Source: Herpomyces periplanetae
Taxonomy: Eukaryota > Ascomycota > Laboulbeniomycetes > Herpomycetales > Herpomycetaceae
Direction of reading: 5' to 3'
NCBI GenBank assembly: GCA_009733715.1
Contig: WMKJ01000015.1
Span: 1-64,000, forward strand
DNA: 64,000 nucleotides
This document shows, in pieces, positions 1 through 10,101 of this stretch; position 1 is the first letter of the stretch, and each line of letters begins with the position of its first letter. The translations under genes and the position numbers were made by a program. A model generated the notes under the pieces. The model was given only the letters and a program-made list of their open reading frames with translations, did no database searches and was not told where the DNA came from.

Positions 1-40
1 ACGTAGATGGTCCTTCAAGCAAAATACAAAATGATAAACC
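1..40. repeat. Left copy of a perfect 40-bp inverted repeat
   Basis: Every base of 1-40 is the reverse complement of 3066-3105. The match stops at base 41, where c faces a non-complementary base. The left limit cannot be seen because the copy begins at the first base of the window. The two copies enclose the Bem1/Scd2 gene. The copy could be a real short inverted repeat or a fold-back at a contig end. Confidence 0.9.
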
Positions 41-550
41 CTAATAGACTCGCTTTATTTAAACTTCCCATCTCTTCATTCTTTCTTTTCTCCCTCGTCT
101 CTTCCTCTTCCACCCCGTCATATTCTCATTGTTCGCTGAATTATTACCATTTTCCTTAATTTAATCAATCTTTCCTTCTTCCCTCACTTTTCTATTATCC
201 TTTTCATATTAAACACCCTTCCCTCCCCTTCGTCTTCACCGTCCCACTCTTCCCTCTTCACTACTGCCCTCCTCTCCTAATTTTCACCCTCTTTTCCTTC
301 TTTTCACCTTCCCTCTTCCTTTACCTCTACCTCTACCTTCTCACTTACTCTCTCCCCCCCCAAATATATTTACCTCCTCCCGTTATCCATGCTCCTCTCT
401 TCCCTCCACACTCCTTTACCTTAACACTCTAAAGGTTAAACACTCCACCCTTCCTCATCTCACTTCTCCCTACACCTACCCTTAAGACACCACCACCACC
501 ACCACCACTATCCCCCATTATCACTACCCTCTTCTGTTCTCTACTACAGC
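41..550. other. CT-rich upstream region of the Bem1/Scd2 gene
   Basis: This stretch has strong strand asymmetry: the + strand is almost entirely C/T tracts with few G. A (CAC)n run lies at about 488-508. I see no supportable ORF. Pyrimidine-rich leaders also precede other genes in this window, so this is most likely promoter plus 5' UTR. Confidence 0.6.
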
Positions 551-2725
551 ATGATAAAAGTAAGTGTTTACACCTACTCGCCCACTTCTCTTACACTAAC
601 CCCATCCTTCCCGTTTACTAATCCTTCACCTTTTTTCCCCTCCAGTTTCGTCGCTCATTTAAGAGCGATCATCGCTCAGCTTCTTCCACTTCAACCACCC
701 ACACTCTCTCCGTACCTCCTAAAGATCCCATTGCCATTGTGCCCCCCAAAAAGGTTAGTACCTTCATCATTCTCCCTCCACCTCCACACCACACCCTTCC
801 GCTAACCCACCTTCCCAAAGGTCATAAAAGCATTGTTTGATTATCAAGCTCCTGCCAATAGCACCGGATTCTTAAGCTTCTCTCAGGGCGATTTCTTACA
901 CGTTGTAGCCCGTGAAAATGACACCGAGTGGTATGAAGCCTGCAATCCCCTTATCGGGAGTCGTGGTTTAGTCCCTGTGGGCTACTTTGAAATTGTCAAC
1001 AAACAAATTCGAAATAGCGCTGGATCTTGTTGTTCTAACTATTCAAAAGTCAACGCTCCCCATGATTCAGCTTACGCTGAAAAAGTTTCCACTCTAAACT
1101 CTAAACCGAAAACTAATTCAACCTCTGTCTCATCGTCAACCCGATCTTCCGCCGGAATGATATACGGCGTAGTTTTATACGATTTTAAAGCGGAGCGCTC
1201 CGATGAACTTGAAGCTCGTGAAGGCGAATCTGTCATTGTCATCGCCCAGTCAAATCCCGAATGGTTTGTCGCCAAACCTATCACCCGATTAGGTGGACCC
1301 GGTCTCATACCTGTTGCTTTTATCGAAATTCGTGACATGGCGACCGGACTTCCGGTTTCTGATCCCCAAGCTGCCATTCGTCGTGCCAATATTCCCCGGG
1401 TCGAAGAATGGAAAAAAATGGCCGCTGAGTATAAAAACGGAAGCATCCCATTGGGTAAACTTCAAGATAACCCTTTAGCAAGCTCACAGTCACCCGATCG
1501 GTCAAGTTCAAGCTTCAGATTCGCCAACGGCGCTTCATCATCATATAATTCTAGATCCAACATTGTAGGTCGCTATTAATTTATCACGTTGGGCATAGCG
1601 TGTTAGATTTGTTTTATCAATTCCCTAATGGTCACCCAAGATTTCATCTACTGGTTTTTTTGCCCTTTTTACGTCATTCTTTACACTTGCGCAATGATGT
1701 TTTTCTAACCTTATGATTCTTAGTTAACAACTGCGCCTTTGTTGGGTCGTCCTAGATTATCGAGTACCCATTTGCTAGCGCCGATTAACGCCTCCGTTCC
1801 CCGATATTGTTACGCCGATGATACTTACTGGTTTATCGTTGAATGCAGGATGGAAGATGGCCGTGATTGGTTATTGTCCAGACTTTATCAAGACTTTTAT
1901 GATTTACAGATAAACCTTATAAAGGAGTTTCCTCTTGAAGCCGGACAGGTACCCGGTGTTGAAAGATCCTTACCATATATGCCTGGTCCTGTAACTGTCG
2001 TAACTGATAATATATCCAAAGGACGCCGTTATAATCTTAATGAGTACATTAGAAAACTTTTACTTCTAGGCCCTCATATAACTCGTGGTTATTTAGTGCG
2101 GAGGTTCTTTGCTCCGAGACAGGGTGACTGCGAAGGAACGTTAGAAGAAATTGACACTACAATGGTCAGCTCGTGTAATGGATCTCGACATTCACGAGAC
2201 GTGGATTACCCACCATCCTTTCCCCATCAAACCGCTGCCCCTCCCATGGAATGTCAAGAGTTGAGTAGAACGGATTCTATATCATCGTCACATCGTCGTG
2301 AACAATCCAGTTCAACCGCGGTATCGTCTAGCCGAATACACTCGGATGGAAGTGGTCCCCCCTCTGTGTCTTCATTAAATAACCAAGGCACTGATTCTTT
2401 AGTAACATCAAGATCCTTGGTTACTGCCCCTAACAATGGTCCCTCAATTAAAATTAAAGTGTGGTTCGAAACGGATAATTGTTTAATAATTCGGATGCCA
2501 CCTGTGTTCGATTATCATGATTTGTGTAAAAAGTTAAAAGAACGAAGATGTTTGGAACGCTTGGATAAAGGAAGGGATATCTCTTCCGATGGCAATTCCG
2601 ACTTGCGTATCGAGTATAAGGATGATTCAACCGGCCAAATGCACGCTATTGGAAATGATCAAGATTTACAACAAGCAATTGAAAGATGCGCCAAATTAAC
2701 CCTTAGTGTTACTCCCACTGGTTAA
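551..2725 (+). CDS. scd2: Bem1/Scd2-type polarity scaffold (SH3-SH3-PX-PB1)
   Basis: Four exons are supported: 551-559, 646-753, 821-1564 and 1724-2725, giving 620 aa. Exon 1 codes only Met-Ile-Lys before gtaagt; exon 2 ends in a Lys-Lys pair that splices into VIKALFDYQ, the start of the first SH3 domain. Domains in order: SH3 about residues 41-97, SH3 about 153-210 (GVVLYDFKAERSDELEAREG), a Ser-rich linker, PX about 312-420 (RRYNLNEYIRKLLLL), a Ser-rich spacer and a C-terminal PB1 about 528-620. This order is that of the Bem1/Scd2 scaffold, which links Cdc42, its exchange factor and PAK kinases at growth sites; PX binds phosphoinositides and PB1 binds the exchange factor. The last intron's donor (gtaggt at 1565) was chosen because it keeps frame. 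Family assignment is near certain; the 5' microexon is slightly less so. Confidence 0.92.
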
Positions 2726-3878
2726 CTTTGTGCCTAAACGCGTATTATAATCGTTCCAAACTTGACTTTATCATCCCATCCACAGTTTTTTTCCAGTCTA
2801 CATTCTGATTTCTCTTCGGTTTCCAATAATATCTCATGAGTCGATCTTATACCGCCCCATCCCTTGGACTGGTTTGAAATTTAAAGCTGCGATTTTGAAT
2901 ATGTATACACTACTACCACGTAGTTTAAACGTATCGTTTCTTATGTTTGTTTGAAAATTTACTCCTCTTACTTCTAACGGGCCTCACTTGCGATGGTTGG
3001 TCGGTTGGCTGGTTGGTTGGCCAGTCAGTTGGATGGATCGATGCCATGGGTAGTCGACTTTTAAAGGTTTATCATTTTGTATTTTGCTTGAAGGACCATC
3101 TACGTTCATGCTTTTCCATTGCTCGGGATATATGTTACCCTTTTCTCCATTTCATCCCCGTATATCCCTCCCCATCCTTTACTTCGACCTTTTTTTACCC
3201 AAATAGGAAATTCCAACATTTATCCTTTTTCCCATACGCGCTAGCACTCTTTATGATCTACGTTTTGTTGATTCCTGCTGCTAGCATTCTCATGGTTCTT
3301 CAATCAGTTCATATTCGTTCTTCAAACCATCTTTCTTGCTTAACATCTCCCTTCTGTCCGTCGTTCTTATCGCTTCTTTTTCCGCTACGTTTTACGTCTT
3401 TGCACTTGCACTTGTGCTGATTTTTACAAACTGTTCTTCTTACACTTTCGTACTTGAGTGGGTGTGCGTGTGAGGGTATGGATGGTTGTGTTTGTACGCT
3501 TAGGTGTATATGTCTGTCTGTCTCTGCGTTTGCGTTTGCGTCTGTGTATGTATGTACGTCTAAATCTGTGTCTATTGATAAATAAATAAGTTGGACATGT
3601 TTTTTCATACAAATCTACTTCTTTATGGTAACTTAGCTAGGCCCACTTGCCTATTATCTGCGCCCAATCGCTCTGTTTGCACATTGCATATTTCTTTACA
3701 TATCATTCTAACCCCCCTACTTCTTCTCCCCCACTACGCACCCATACTCTCTACATCATTCAGAATACTTTACGAAATTTATCTTTATCGATTCTCCAAT
3801 TTTGTAACACTGAACTTACTATAGCCATAATTTTAACCTTCATTACTACCAATACGTTCATTCGTAATTCGTTTCATT
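2726..3878. other. Intergenic region with GGTTGG repeats, inverted-repeat copy and GT-rich tract
   Basis: No convincing gene. It holds a cluster of GGTTGG words at about 2995-3020, the right copy of the 40-bp inverted repeat (3066-3105) and a G/T-rich simple-sequence tract at about 3455-3570 with (TCTG)n, (GTTTGC)n and (TATG)n runs. ORFs here are low-complexity and lack family similarity. The distal part is the nitronate monooxygenase promoter. Confidence 0.6.
3066..3105. repeat. Right copy of the 40-bp inverted repeat
   Basis: Exact reverse complement of bases 1-40, lying 341 bp after the stop codon of the Bem1/Scd2 gene. No coding sequence overlaps it. Confidence 0.9.
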
Positions 3879-5074
3879 ATGTCGTCCTCCAATAACTCAG
3901 CGTCTCCCCAACTCTTACGCACCCCCATTACCGACCTTCTTAACATCCGACATCCTGTAGTCCTTGCAGGTATGAATGTAGCAGCTGGCCCTAGACTGGC
4001 TGCGGCTGTCTCGAACGCGGGTGGTTTAGGCGTCATAGGAGGTGTGGGATACTCTCCTGAAATGCTACGAGAACAAATTGAGGAGTTAAAGAGTTTTCTT
4101 GTTCATCCCAACATGCCTTTCGGTGTTGATTTGCTCATTCCTCAAGTCGGTGGTAACGCGCGTAAAACCAAGTGCGTAAATTTAGTTTGCCATGTTGACT
4201 ATCCTTCTCTTAGACGGGAATATTTTTACCCGAAACCATCATTTCATTCATTAACGTATCAACACCATTTAGTTATGATTATACAAAAGGCAAGCTTGAC
4301 GAACTAGTCAACATAATCATTGAATCAGGTGCAAAACTCTTTGTATCGGCCGTAGGAGTTCCACCCAAGCATGTCGTGCAAAAACTTCATGATAACAACG
4401 TTCTTTACATGAATATGGTGGGCCATCCAAAGCACGTACGTAAATGTTTAAATATGGGCGTCGATATAATTTGTGCTCAAGGCGGCGAAGCCGGTGGCCA
4501 CACCGGTGACGTTCCAACCACTATTCTCGTACCCTCTGTAGCCAAACTTTGTTCCAGAGCTATAAGTCCCTTCACTCGTCAACCCGTTCACGTTATCGCC
4601 GCCGGTGGCCTTTTCAACGGTAACAGTTTAGCTGCTGCACTTATGCTGGGTGCTTCTGCCGTCTGGATAGGTACTCGTTTTATTCTATGTGATGAAGCTG
4701 GTGCTTCAAAAACTCACCAAGAAGCCGTTCGTTCTGCTGGCTTCGACGATAATATACGTACCATAATTTATACAGGAAGGCCTATGCGAGTTCGTAAAAG
4801 TCCCTACATCGTTGATTGGGAGGAACGCCGTAGAGAGGAAATGAAGGATTTAACCAGTCGAGGGAAAATTCCCGTGGAACATGATATTGAACAACGTGGT
4901 GATGATATGGATGACGATACAATTGATCAAATTCAACCTTTCTTAATGGGTAAAGTAGCCGCCGTTGTTAACGAGCGTAAACCTGCTAAAGCCATAGTTG
5001 ATGAATTTGTGCAAGGTGCTGTTGAACAACTTAAGCTGGTTAACTCTTATGTTGTCCACCGTGGCAAATTATAA
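3879..5074 (+). CDS. Nitronate monooxygenase (2-nitropropane dioxygenase family)
   Basis: Two exons, 3879-4171 and 4273-5074, code 364 aa. The intron uses a less common donor, gtgcgt; joining AA|T restores Asn-Tyr-Asp-Tyr-Thr-Lys-Gly exactly where family members continue after GGNARKT. The protein is a FMN-dependent TIM-barrel enzyme that oxidises alkyl nitronates. Visible hallmarks are the N-terminal strand with IRHPVVLAGM, the GGLGVIGG loop, PFGVDLLIP, the FMN-phosphate loop GGEAGGHTG, and the later AAGGLFNG and GASAVWIGTRF segments. No targeting signal is obvious. Length and full motif order match the eukaryotic/bacterial NMO family; the natural substrate cannot be told from sequence. Confidence 0.92.
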
Positions 5075-5921
5075 GCTGAATTGTTTTTCATCATCTTTCC
5101 TTCCCTTCTTTTAAATTTCGCATTCGTTTCCCATACTCAATTTTGGTCATTTGTACAATTTAATCTTTGGCAAATCATCCATTACAGTAACCATTAATCT
5201 TGACAATTAACCATTCGTCAACTTACCAAACCCCATCGCAATACGTCTGATCAATGCGACTTCTATAATCAAGCAAATCAATCTATCGTCACTTTCCTTC
5301 AATCTCCAAATCCCTTACCCCACTGTTAATCTAAAAAGCCCCCATTTCTCTGCATAAGTCTAAACACAATCCTCCCTTCCCTCCACTCCTCCACCTATAC
5401 ACTTATCTCCAACTTTCCTATCGCCACCGTTCCATGACGTCATAGCTTATTGGCTTCGAATCATGTGCACGGAAGATTATTCTTCCGTCAAAACACAGCA
5501 GGCCCCAGCCCCACATGGCGTGGCGGTGCGGGATGGGATGGGCCGGTTCCACACACGCGTCATGACGTGGATCAGAAAGTTAGAAATTTACAACTTTTAA
5601 AAGAGCTATCAGGACGTGGTTTTGTCAGATTAAAGTTATCTTTTTGCATATTTACGACGCTTTACGAGCTCTTCTGGCGTCACGTAGCTCAGGTTAATGA
5701 ATAAGCGCAAATTTACGTTTGATTTGCGTAAAAAGGCTTTTACGTGTACGCGTGGATTAACGGACCAAAAAGTTATTTTATTGAGGCTAAATTTAACGTG
5801 AGCGCGTAAGCGTGTACATGATCGGGTTGCTTTAAGGGAGAAAGCAGTGGATTTAACGTGTTTTTTTAATAAAAACTAAAAGAAGAAGAAGAGTAAGAAA
5901 TGGCTCGTTAGTGATAGATAG
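5075..5921. other. Intergenic promoter region of epl1 with a TGACGTCA site
   Basis: No gene seen. The left half is CT-rich trailer sequence. From about 5430 it becomes more G+C-rich, with the TGACGTCA palindrome at 5435-5442 and a TGACGT half-site near 5562. An A-rich segment lies just before the epl1 ATG. Confidence 0.6.
5435..5442. promoter_or_regulatory. CRE-like TGACGTCA palindrome
   Basis: Perfect 8-bp palindrome of the ATF/CREB bZIP class about 480 bp upstream of epl1 and about 360 bp after the nitronate monooxygenase gene. Binding is inferred from the motif only. Confidence 0.5.
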
Positions 5922-8480
5922 ATGTGCGATGGAAGTCAAGCGCGGGCAGAACTCGAGCATTGCGTCGTTTTGGATTGTGTTAAACGGCGCATGGTTAACG
6001 TCAGTATGCCTGGCGCAGGTGGCAGTGAACTTGATAATTCGTTGAAGGTCAGGTTAGGTGGAATGGCAATGGGGGCAAAGAGTGGTGATGTAGTGGCTAG
6101 TGCTAGTACGAAGGATAAGACTGAGTTTACAACGGCAAATACGTCGACGTCAGGGCGCACTGCCAGTACCATTGCGGCGCCCAGTACTCCGGGATTTTAC
6201 TCAAAACGACTCGCATCACAACGTTTTCGACAGCGAAAATTATCCGTCAAACAAGCCTTACCCGTCTTCACGCAAAGTGAATCTCTCGCTATAGACCTAG
6301 GCTTAGATGAACATGAAGTTTCCCGGCACATCCCTAAGGTGGAAACGGGCGTTGAAAAAGCCGAAGAAGTTGTAGGTAAACGAGTTTCATTTTTGGCTCT
6401 GCACAAATTACCCTCACCTGGTCAATTGAGTTAATACTCATTAATCATCTTTACATCATTAGCCTTAAACTTTACTGACTCTTCCCCCCTCTCACTTTTC
6501 CAACCCAACCTGTAGGAACATCATTTACAAGCTGTCCTTTCTGCTTCCCTGGTAGACGGTGGCACCAAAGTCTCCAATTTATGCATTCCAACACCCGATA
6601 CCAAATTATCGTCTTTGCAATACGATGCACTGTATTCACAACGATTTGCTTTACCAATCACTTATATACACTTTTCCTCAACACTTGAGGATTGTATTGG
6701 ACCTCCCTACTGTATGACGAGTGATGATGAAATCTTTTTACGAAATTTTAACGCACACGCAAGTAGTTCCGGCAATACGTGTTCTGCGGTATGCTTTGAA
6801 AAAATTATTAGTGCATTCGATGCACTATCAAATATTAAACAACCCAAAGCCGCTGCTGATCCGACTTTGCGAGTTTTGACGTATGAAAAATTGGTCAGTG
6901 GAGAGGATGCAGATGAACTTTTGGACGCATCGGCCCGTGAATTTGCTCCTCAAATATATCCTTATTGGAAATCGTTGCGCGTAAAACGGCAGAACAGGGA
7001 TATACTGCCGACTATTCGTTTTGGAGGTGTGGAAGTAACGGATGATCAAGACCCTTATGTGTGCTTTCGTCGGCGTGAACTTCGACAAATTCGTAAAACG
7101 CGCGGTCGTGATGGCATTGTTGCCGAAAGATTACGAAATTTAAGAGTTGAATTGGAGCAAGCTAGGCGAATCCTACATTTAATCCACCAGCGTGAGATAG
7201 CTCTGAAAAATCAGCTCAAATTGGATAAAGTTATCTTTAAGCAACGGCATGCCTTCAAGTTGTGCAAGCGAAAGTTAAGTCAAATGAAAGTGGAAACGGA
7301 TGACAATGGTTCCGATATTAATTTATTAGTATCATTACCGCAGTACCATGGACATGGCAAATGGGGTAGTAAAATTGAAACATTGACCGGTGGAAGATTA
7401 CAACAGGATGGATCTGGACATGCAGCGTACAAGTCAGCTCTGATGAGTAGTAGTGGAAGTAACGGAAGTAGAAGCAGTTTAAGTTCCACGGGTAGCGGAG
7501 GTGGAAGTGATAGAGATGGAGCTGGCAAGTTAGGCGGATCAGTCGCATCACAAGGTAGTGGAGTGCCACGGGGTAGAGATTCTGGAGGTGATCTTAAGTG
7601 TTATGAGGATTTATTGGCCCAACGAAAAGATGCCATTAAGCATTATATCGAAAATGGTATGGAAAAGTTGACCATGTGGAACCGAGGATGGGTTGACCGC
7701 ACATGGGATTCGATAGTCGGACCATTAACAGTTAAACAAGGTGGTGAAGTATCAAATGAATTTTTCCGAGTAATTCCAGGTAGTTCCTCACCACCATGGA
7801 GTGACTCAACATCCCAACAGGAATCAAACGATGGTGATGCCATGGAAGTGGATAATGGTGAATGTACTAAACCTTCGGCTTGGGTAGTGGACGATAGGGT
7901 AAGAGGCTCTGATAATCTGAATAGTGGAGTAGCGAATGTCGAGTGTTTGCTTGGATCTGGCGTGCGTACATCTGGCATGTACTTTAGAAGGAGAATGGGT
8001 CGCGGGGGGAGGGTGTTTTTAGACCGTCGTTTAACCCGAAAACGAACAAGTGTACAATCGGGCCAGTTAACGAATAAGTGGAAGGAGGAAAATTATAATG
8101 ATCAATTGATAACGTCGGATCCATTTGTCTTAGATGCGGCAATGTGTGATAGAGAAAATGATGCTGATCTGGATGTCAAAAGAATTGGGGATATGATGGT
8201 TGCCGTAGGTATGCAAGATATGGATAATAATGTACAACGACTTTTACGGTGGAATGATCGACAGGCGTATGATCAAGACAGTGATGATGATGAACGAGTT
8301 ATGGGTTTTAATATTATATATAAGGATATGCACTCTGATGATGCCCTTCAATTAAGATCTCGATTTAGCGCGGAGCTAGCACGACAATTGCAAGTTAGTC
8401 GAGCCGTGAGCAGCGTAAAAGCATCTACGGAAACTGCTTCTTCTATGCCACCCACCTCCAGTGCATCCAACAATACTTGA
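5922..8480 (+). CDS. epl1: Enhancer of polycomb-like protein Epl1 (NuA4/piccolo subunit)
   Basis: Two exons, 5922-6371 and 6516-8480, give 804 aa. The join reads KAEEV|EHHLQAVL, followed by IPTPDTKL, as in Epl1 proteins. The EPcA region is clear: RFRQRKLSVKQALPV near residue 110, then DPYVCFRRRELRQIRKTRGRD about 329-349 and a following helix (EQARRILHLIHQREIALKNQL). Epl1 bridges the Esa1 acetyltransferase and Yng2 in NuA4 and the nucleosome-acetylating piccolo complex in the nucleus. After the conserved half there is a Ser/Gly-rich tract (SSSGSNGSRSSLSSTGSGGGS) and an acidic C-terminus. The start is uncertain: the first ATG (5922) gives about 110 poorly conserved residues, and in-frame Mets further in are possible. 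Confidence 0.9.
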
Positions 8481-8708
8481 AATTACACGATTTAGATTGG
8501 ATATACCATGAAAGTATTCGACAAGATCATCGACAACACGGCTAAATGTGGGAATTTTTGATTTCGTGAAGCCAAAAATAGGATGAACTAAACGGACTTA
8601 GTAAGCGAGATGTAGATTCTCGGGATTTTGACAGATATTTAGATGGGAGAAAAGGTTAGGATATTTTGAGATGATGGTGGCGATGGTGGTAGTGAGTCTT
8701 ATAGTGTG

Positions 8709-10019
8709 ATGGATCTAGAATTATCAAATGTCGGGAATATGGCTCTATCAAGGGAAAAATATCGTAAGGAGTACATAGCCTTGGGATTAGAAGGATCAGC
8801 GAATAAGTTGGGTGTGGGACTTGTGAAGCATATTTGCACGACTGAAGGGGATTTTCGGCCTGATCAGGATTATGAAGTTGTGGTAATGAAAAATTTACGG
8901 CATACGTATGTTGCTCCAAGTGGGGAGGGATTTTTGCCCCAAGAAACAGCCAAACATCACCGGGCGTGGATAATAAGGATGATAAAACGAGCGATACAAG
9001 ATTCCAATATTAACGTTTGGCGGGACCTTTCTTGTATATGTTTTACCCAAGGTCCAGGAATGGGAGCAAGTTTAACTAGTGTAGCCCAGGTAGCACGATG
9101 CTTATCATTAATGTGGAATGTGCCGTTGGTGGGAGTAAACCATTGTATTGGACATATTGAAATGGGACGAGCATTGGAAAAGCCTCGCGAACCGTGTGTA
9201 GTTGTGTACGTTAGTGGAGGTAATTCACAAATTATTGTTTATTCACAAAGCGATGCACGATACAAGATCTGCGGAGAAACGCTTGACTTGGCCTTGGGAA
9301 ATTGTTTGGATCGTATTGCGCGCAAAGTTGGCCTATCGAATTTTCCTGCGCCTGGATTAAACGTGGAACGAAGTGCCCGAGAATATGTACGAGCCCATTA
9401 TCGTCGAATATTTCTAGAACCAGAAAAGGATAAATTAATGGAAAAATTAAGCTTAGCTGGCCTTGGAGATATTATTGACTACGTTTGCAAGGGAAATGAA
9501 CATTGTGCCCTTAACGTGGAAGATATGCTTCGTGATACGGTTGATGATGAGTTACGAAGTGTGAAACCCCCCGAATTAATAAATTTACCGTATACAGTAA
9601 AGGGTATGGATGCGAGTTTTTCGGGATTATTTGCGGCAGCCGAAAGTATGTACGCTAGTGGAAAGTGTCGAGATGCGGGTCAGATATGCTTTGCGATTCA
9701 AGAAACCGCCTTTGCCATGTTAACCGAGATCGCCGAACGAGCCATGTCACTGACAGATGGAGCGTCTTTACTTCTAGTGGGCGGAGTAGCGTGTAACTTG
9801 CGCTTACAAGAGATGATGCGAATGATGTGTGAGGCTCGTGGCGCTTACCTGGTTTCGTCTGATCAAAGATATTGTATCGATAATGGAGCCATGATTGGCC
9901 ATACTGGCTTGCTAATGTGGAGAAGTAAAGGTTGTCCGAGTGTATATTTGAACGTATCTCGATCACGATGTTCACAAAGATGGCGAACCGATAAGGTTGT
10001 AGTTACATGGCGAGATTAA
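8709..10019 (+). CDS. kae1: KEOPS tRNA N6-adenosine threonylcarbamoyltransferase Kae1
   Basis: One intact 436-aa ORF; I take the ATG at 8709, with 8739 (MALSREKY) as an alternative. It transfers the threonylcarbamoyl group to A37 of ANN-decoding tRNAs within the KEOPS complex. Seen: ALGLEGSANKLGVG, the metal-binding NHCIGHIEMGR with His145 and His149, VYVSGGNSQ, GETLDLALGNCLDRIAR, the LPYTVKGMDASFSG segment and the C-terminal DNGAMIGHTG. It is longer than the roughly 340-390 aa typical of Kae1 because about 60 residues are inserted between the LNVERSAR and LPYTVKGMD blocks. Lack of an organelle presequence favours the cytosolic/nuclear Kae1 over mitochondrial Qri7. Only 228 bp separate it from epl1. 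Confidence 0.95.
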   Translation: MDLELSNVGNMALSREKYRKEYIALGLEGSANKLGVGLVKHICTTEGDFRPDQDYEVVVMKNLRHTYVAPSGEGFLPQETAKHHRAWIIRMIKRAIQDSNINVWRDLSCICFTQGPGMGASLTSVAQVARCLSLMWNVPLVGVNHCIGHIEMGRALEKPREPCVVVYVSGGNSQIIVYSQSDARYKICGETLDLALGNCLDRIARKVGLSNFPAPGLNVERSAREYVRAHYRRIFLEPEKDKLMEKLSLAGLGDIIDYVCKGNEHCALNVEDMLRDTVDDELRSVKPPELINLPYTVKGMDASFSGLFAAAESMYASGKCRDAGQICFAIQETAFAMLTEIAERAMSLTDGASLLLVGGVACNLRLQEMMRMMCEARGAYLVSSDQRYCIDNGAMIGHTGLLMWRSKGCPSVYLNVSRSRCSQRWRTDKVVVTWRD

Positions 10020-10101
10020 ATTTTTAACGTCATTTTGAAAATAAAATGGATAATGGAACGGAGGATATATACACAGTGGTTAAAGGATAAGGGAAAAACA
10101 A

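Noticed and set aside
1-3105. Terminal inverted repeats of a DNA transposon carrying the Bem1/Scd2 gene
   Set aside because: No transposase, no target-site duplication can be seen next to the right copy, and the cargo is an ordinary host gene; an assembly edge or simple repeat is likelier.
2947-3420. 157-aa open frame between the first two genes
   Set aside because: Starts at TTG, runs through the GGTTGG cluster, the inverted repeat and CT-rich DNA, and its composition is Leu/Phe/Ser-rich without any domain pattern.
3455-3570. Centromere or origin-like element in the GT-rich tract
   Set aside because: Only mixed simple repeats are seen; no consensus or phased structure supports an origin or centromere.
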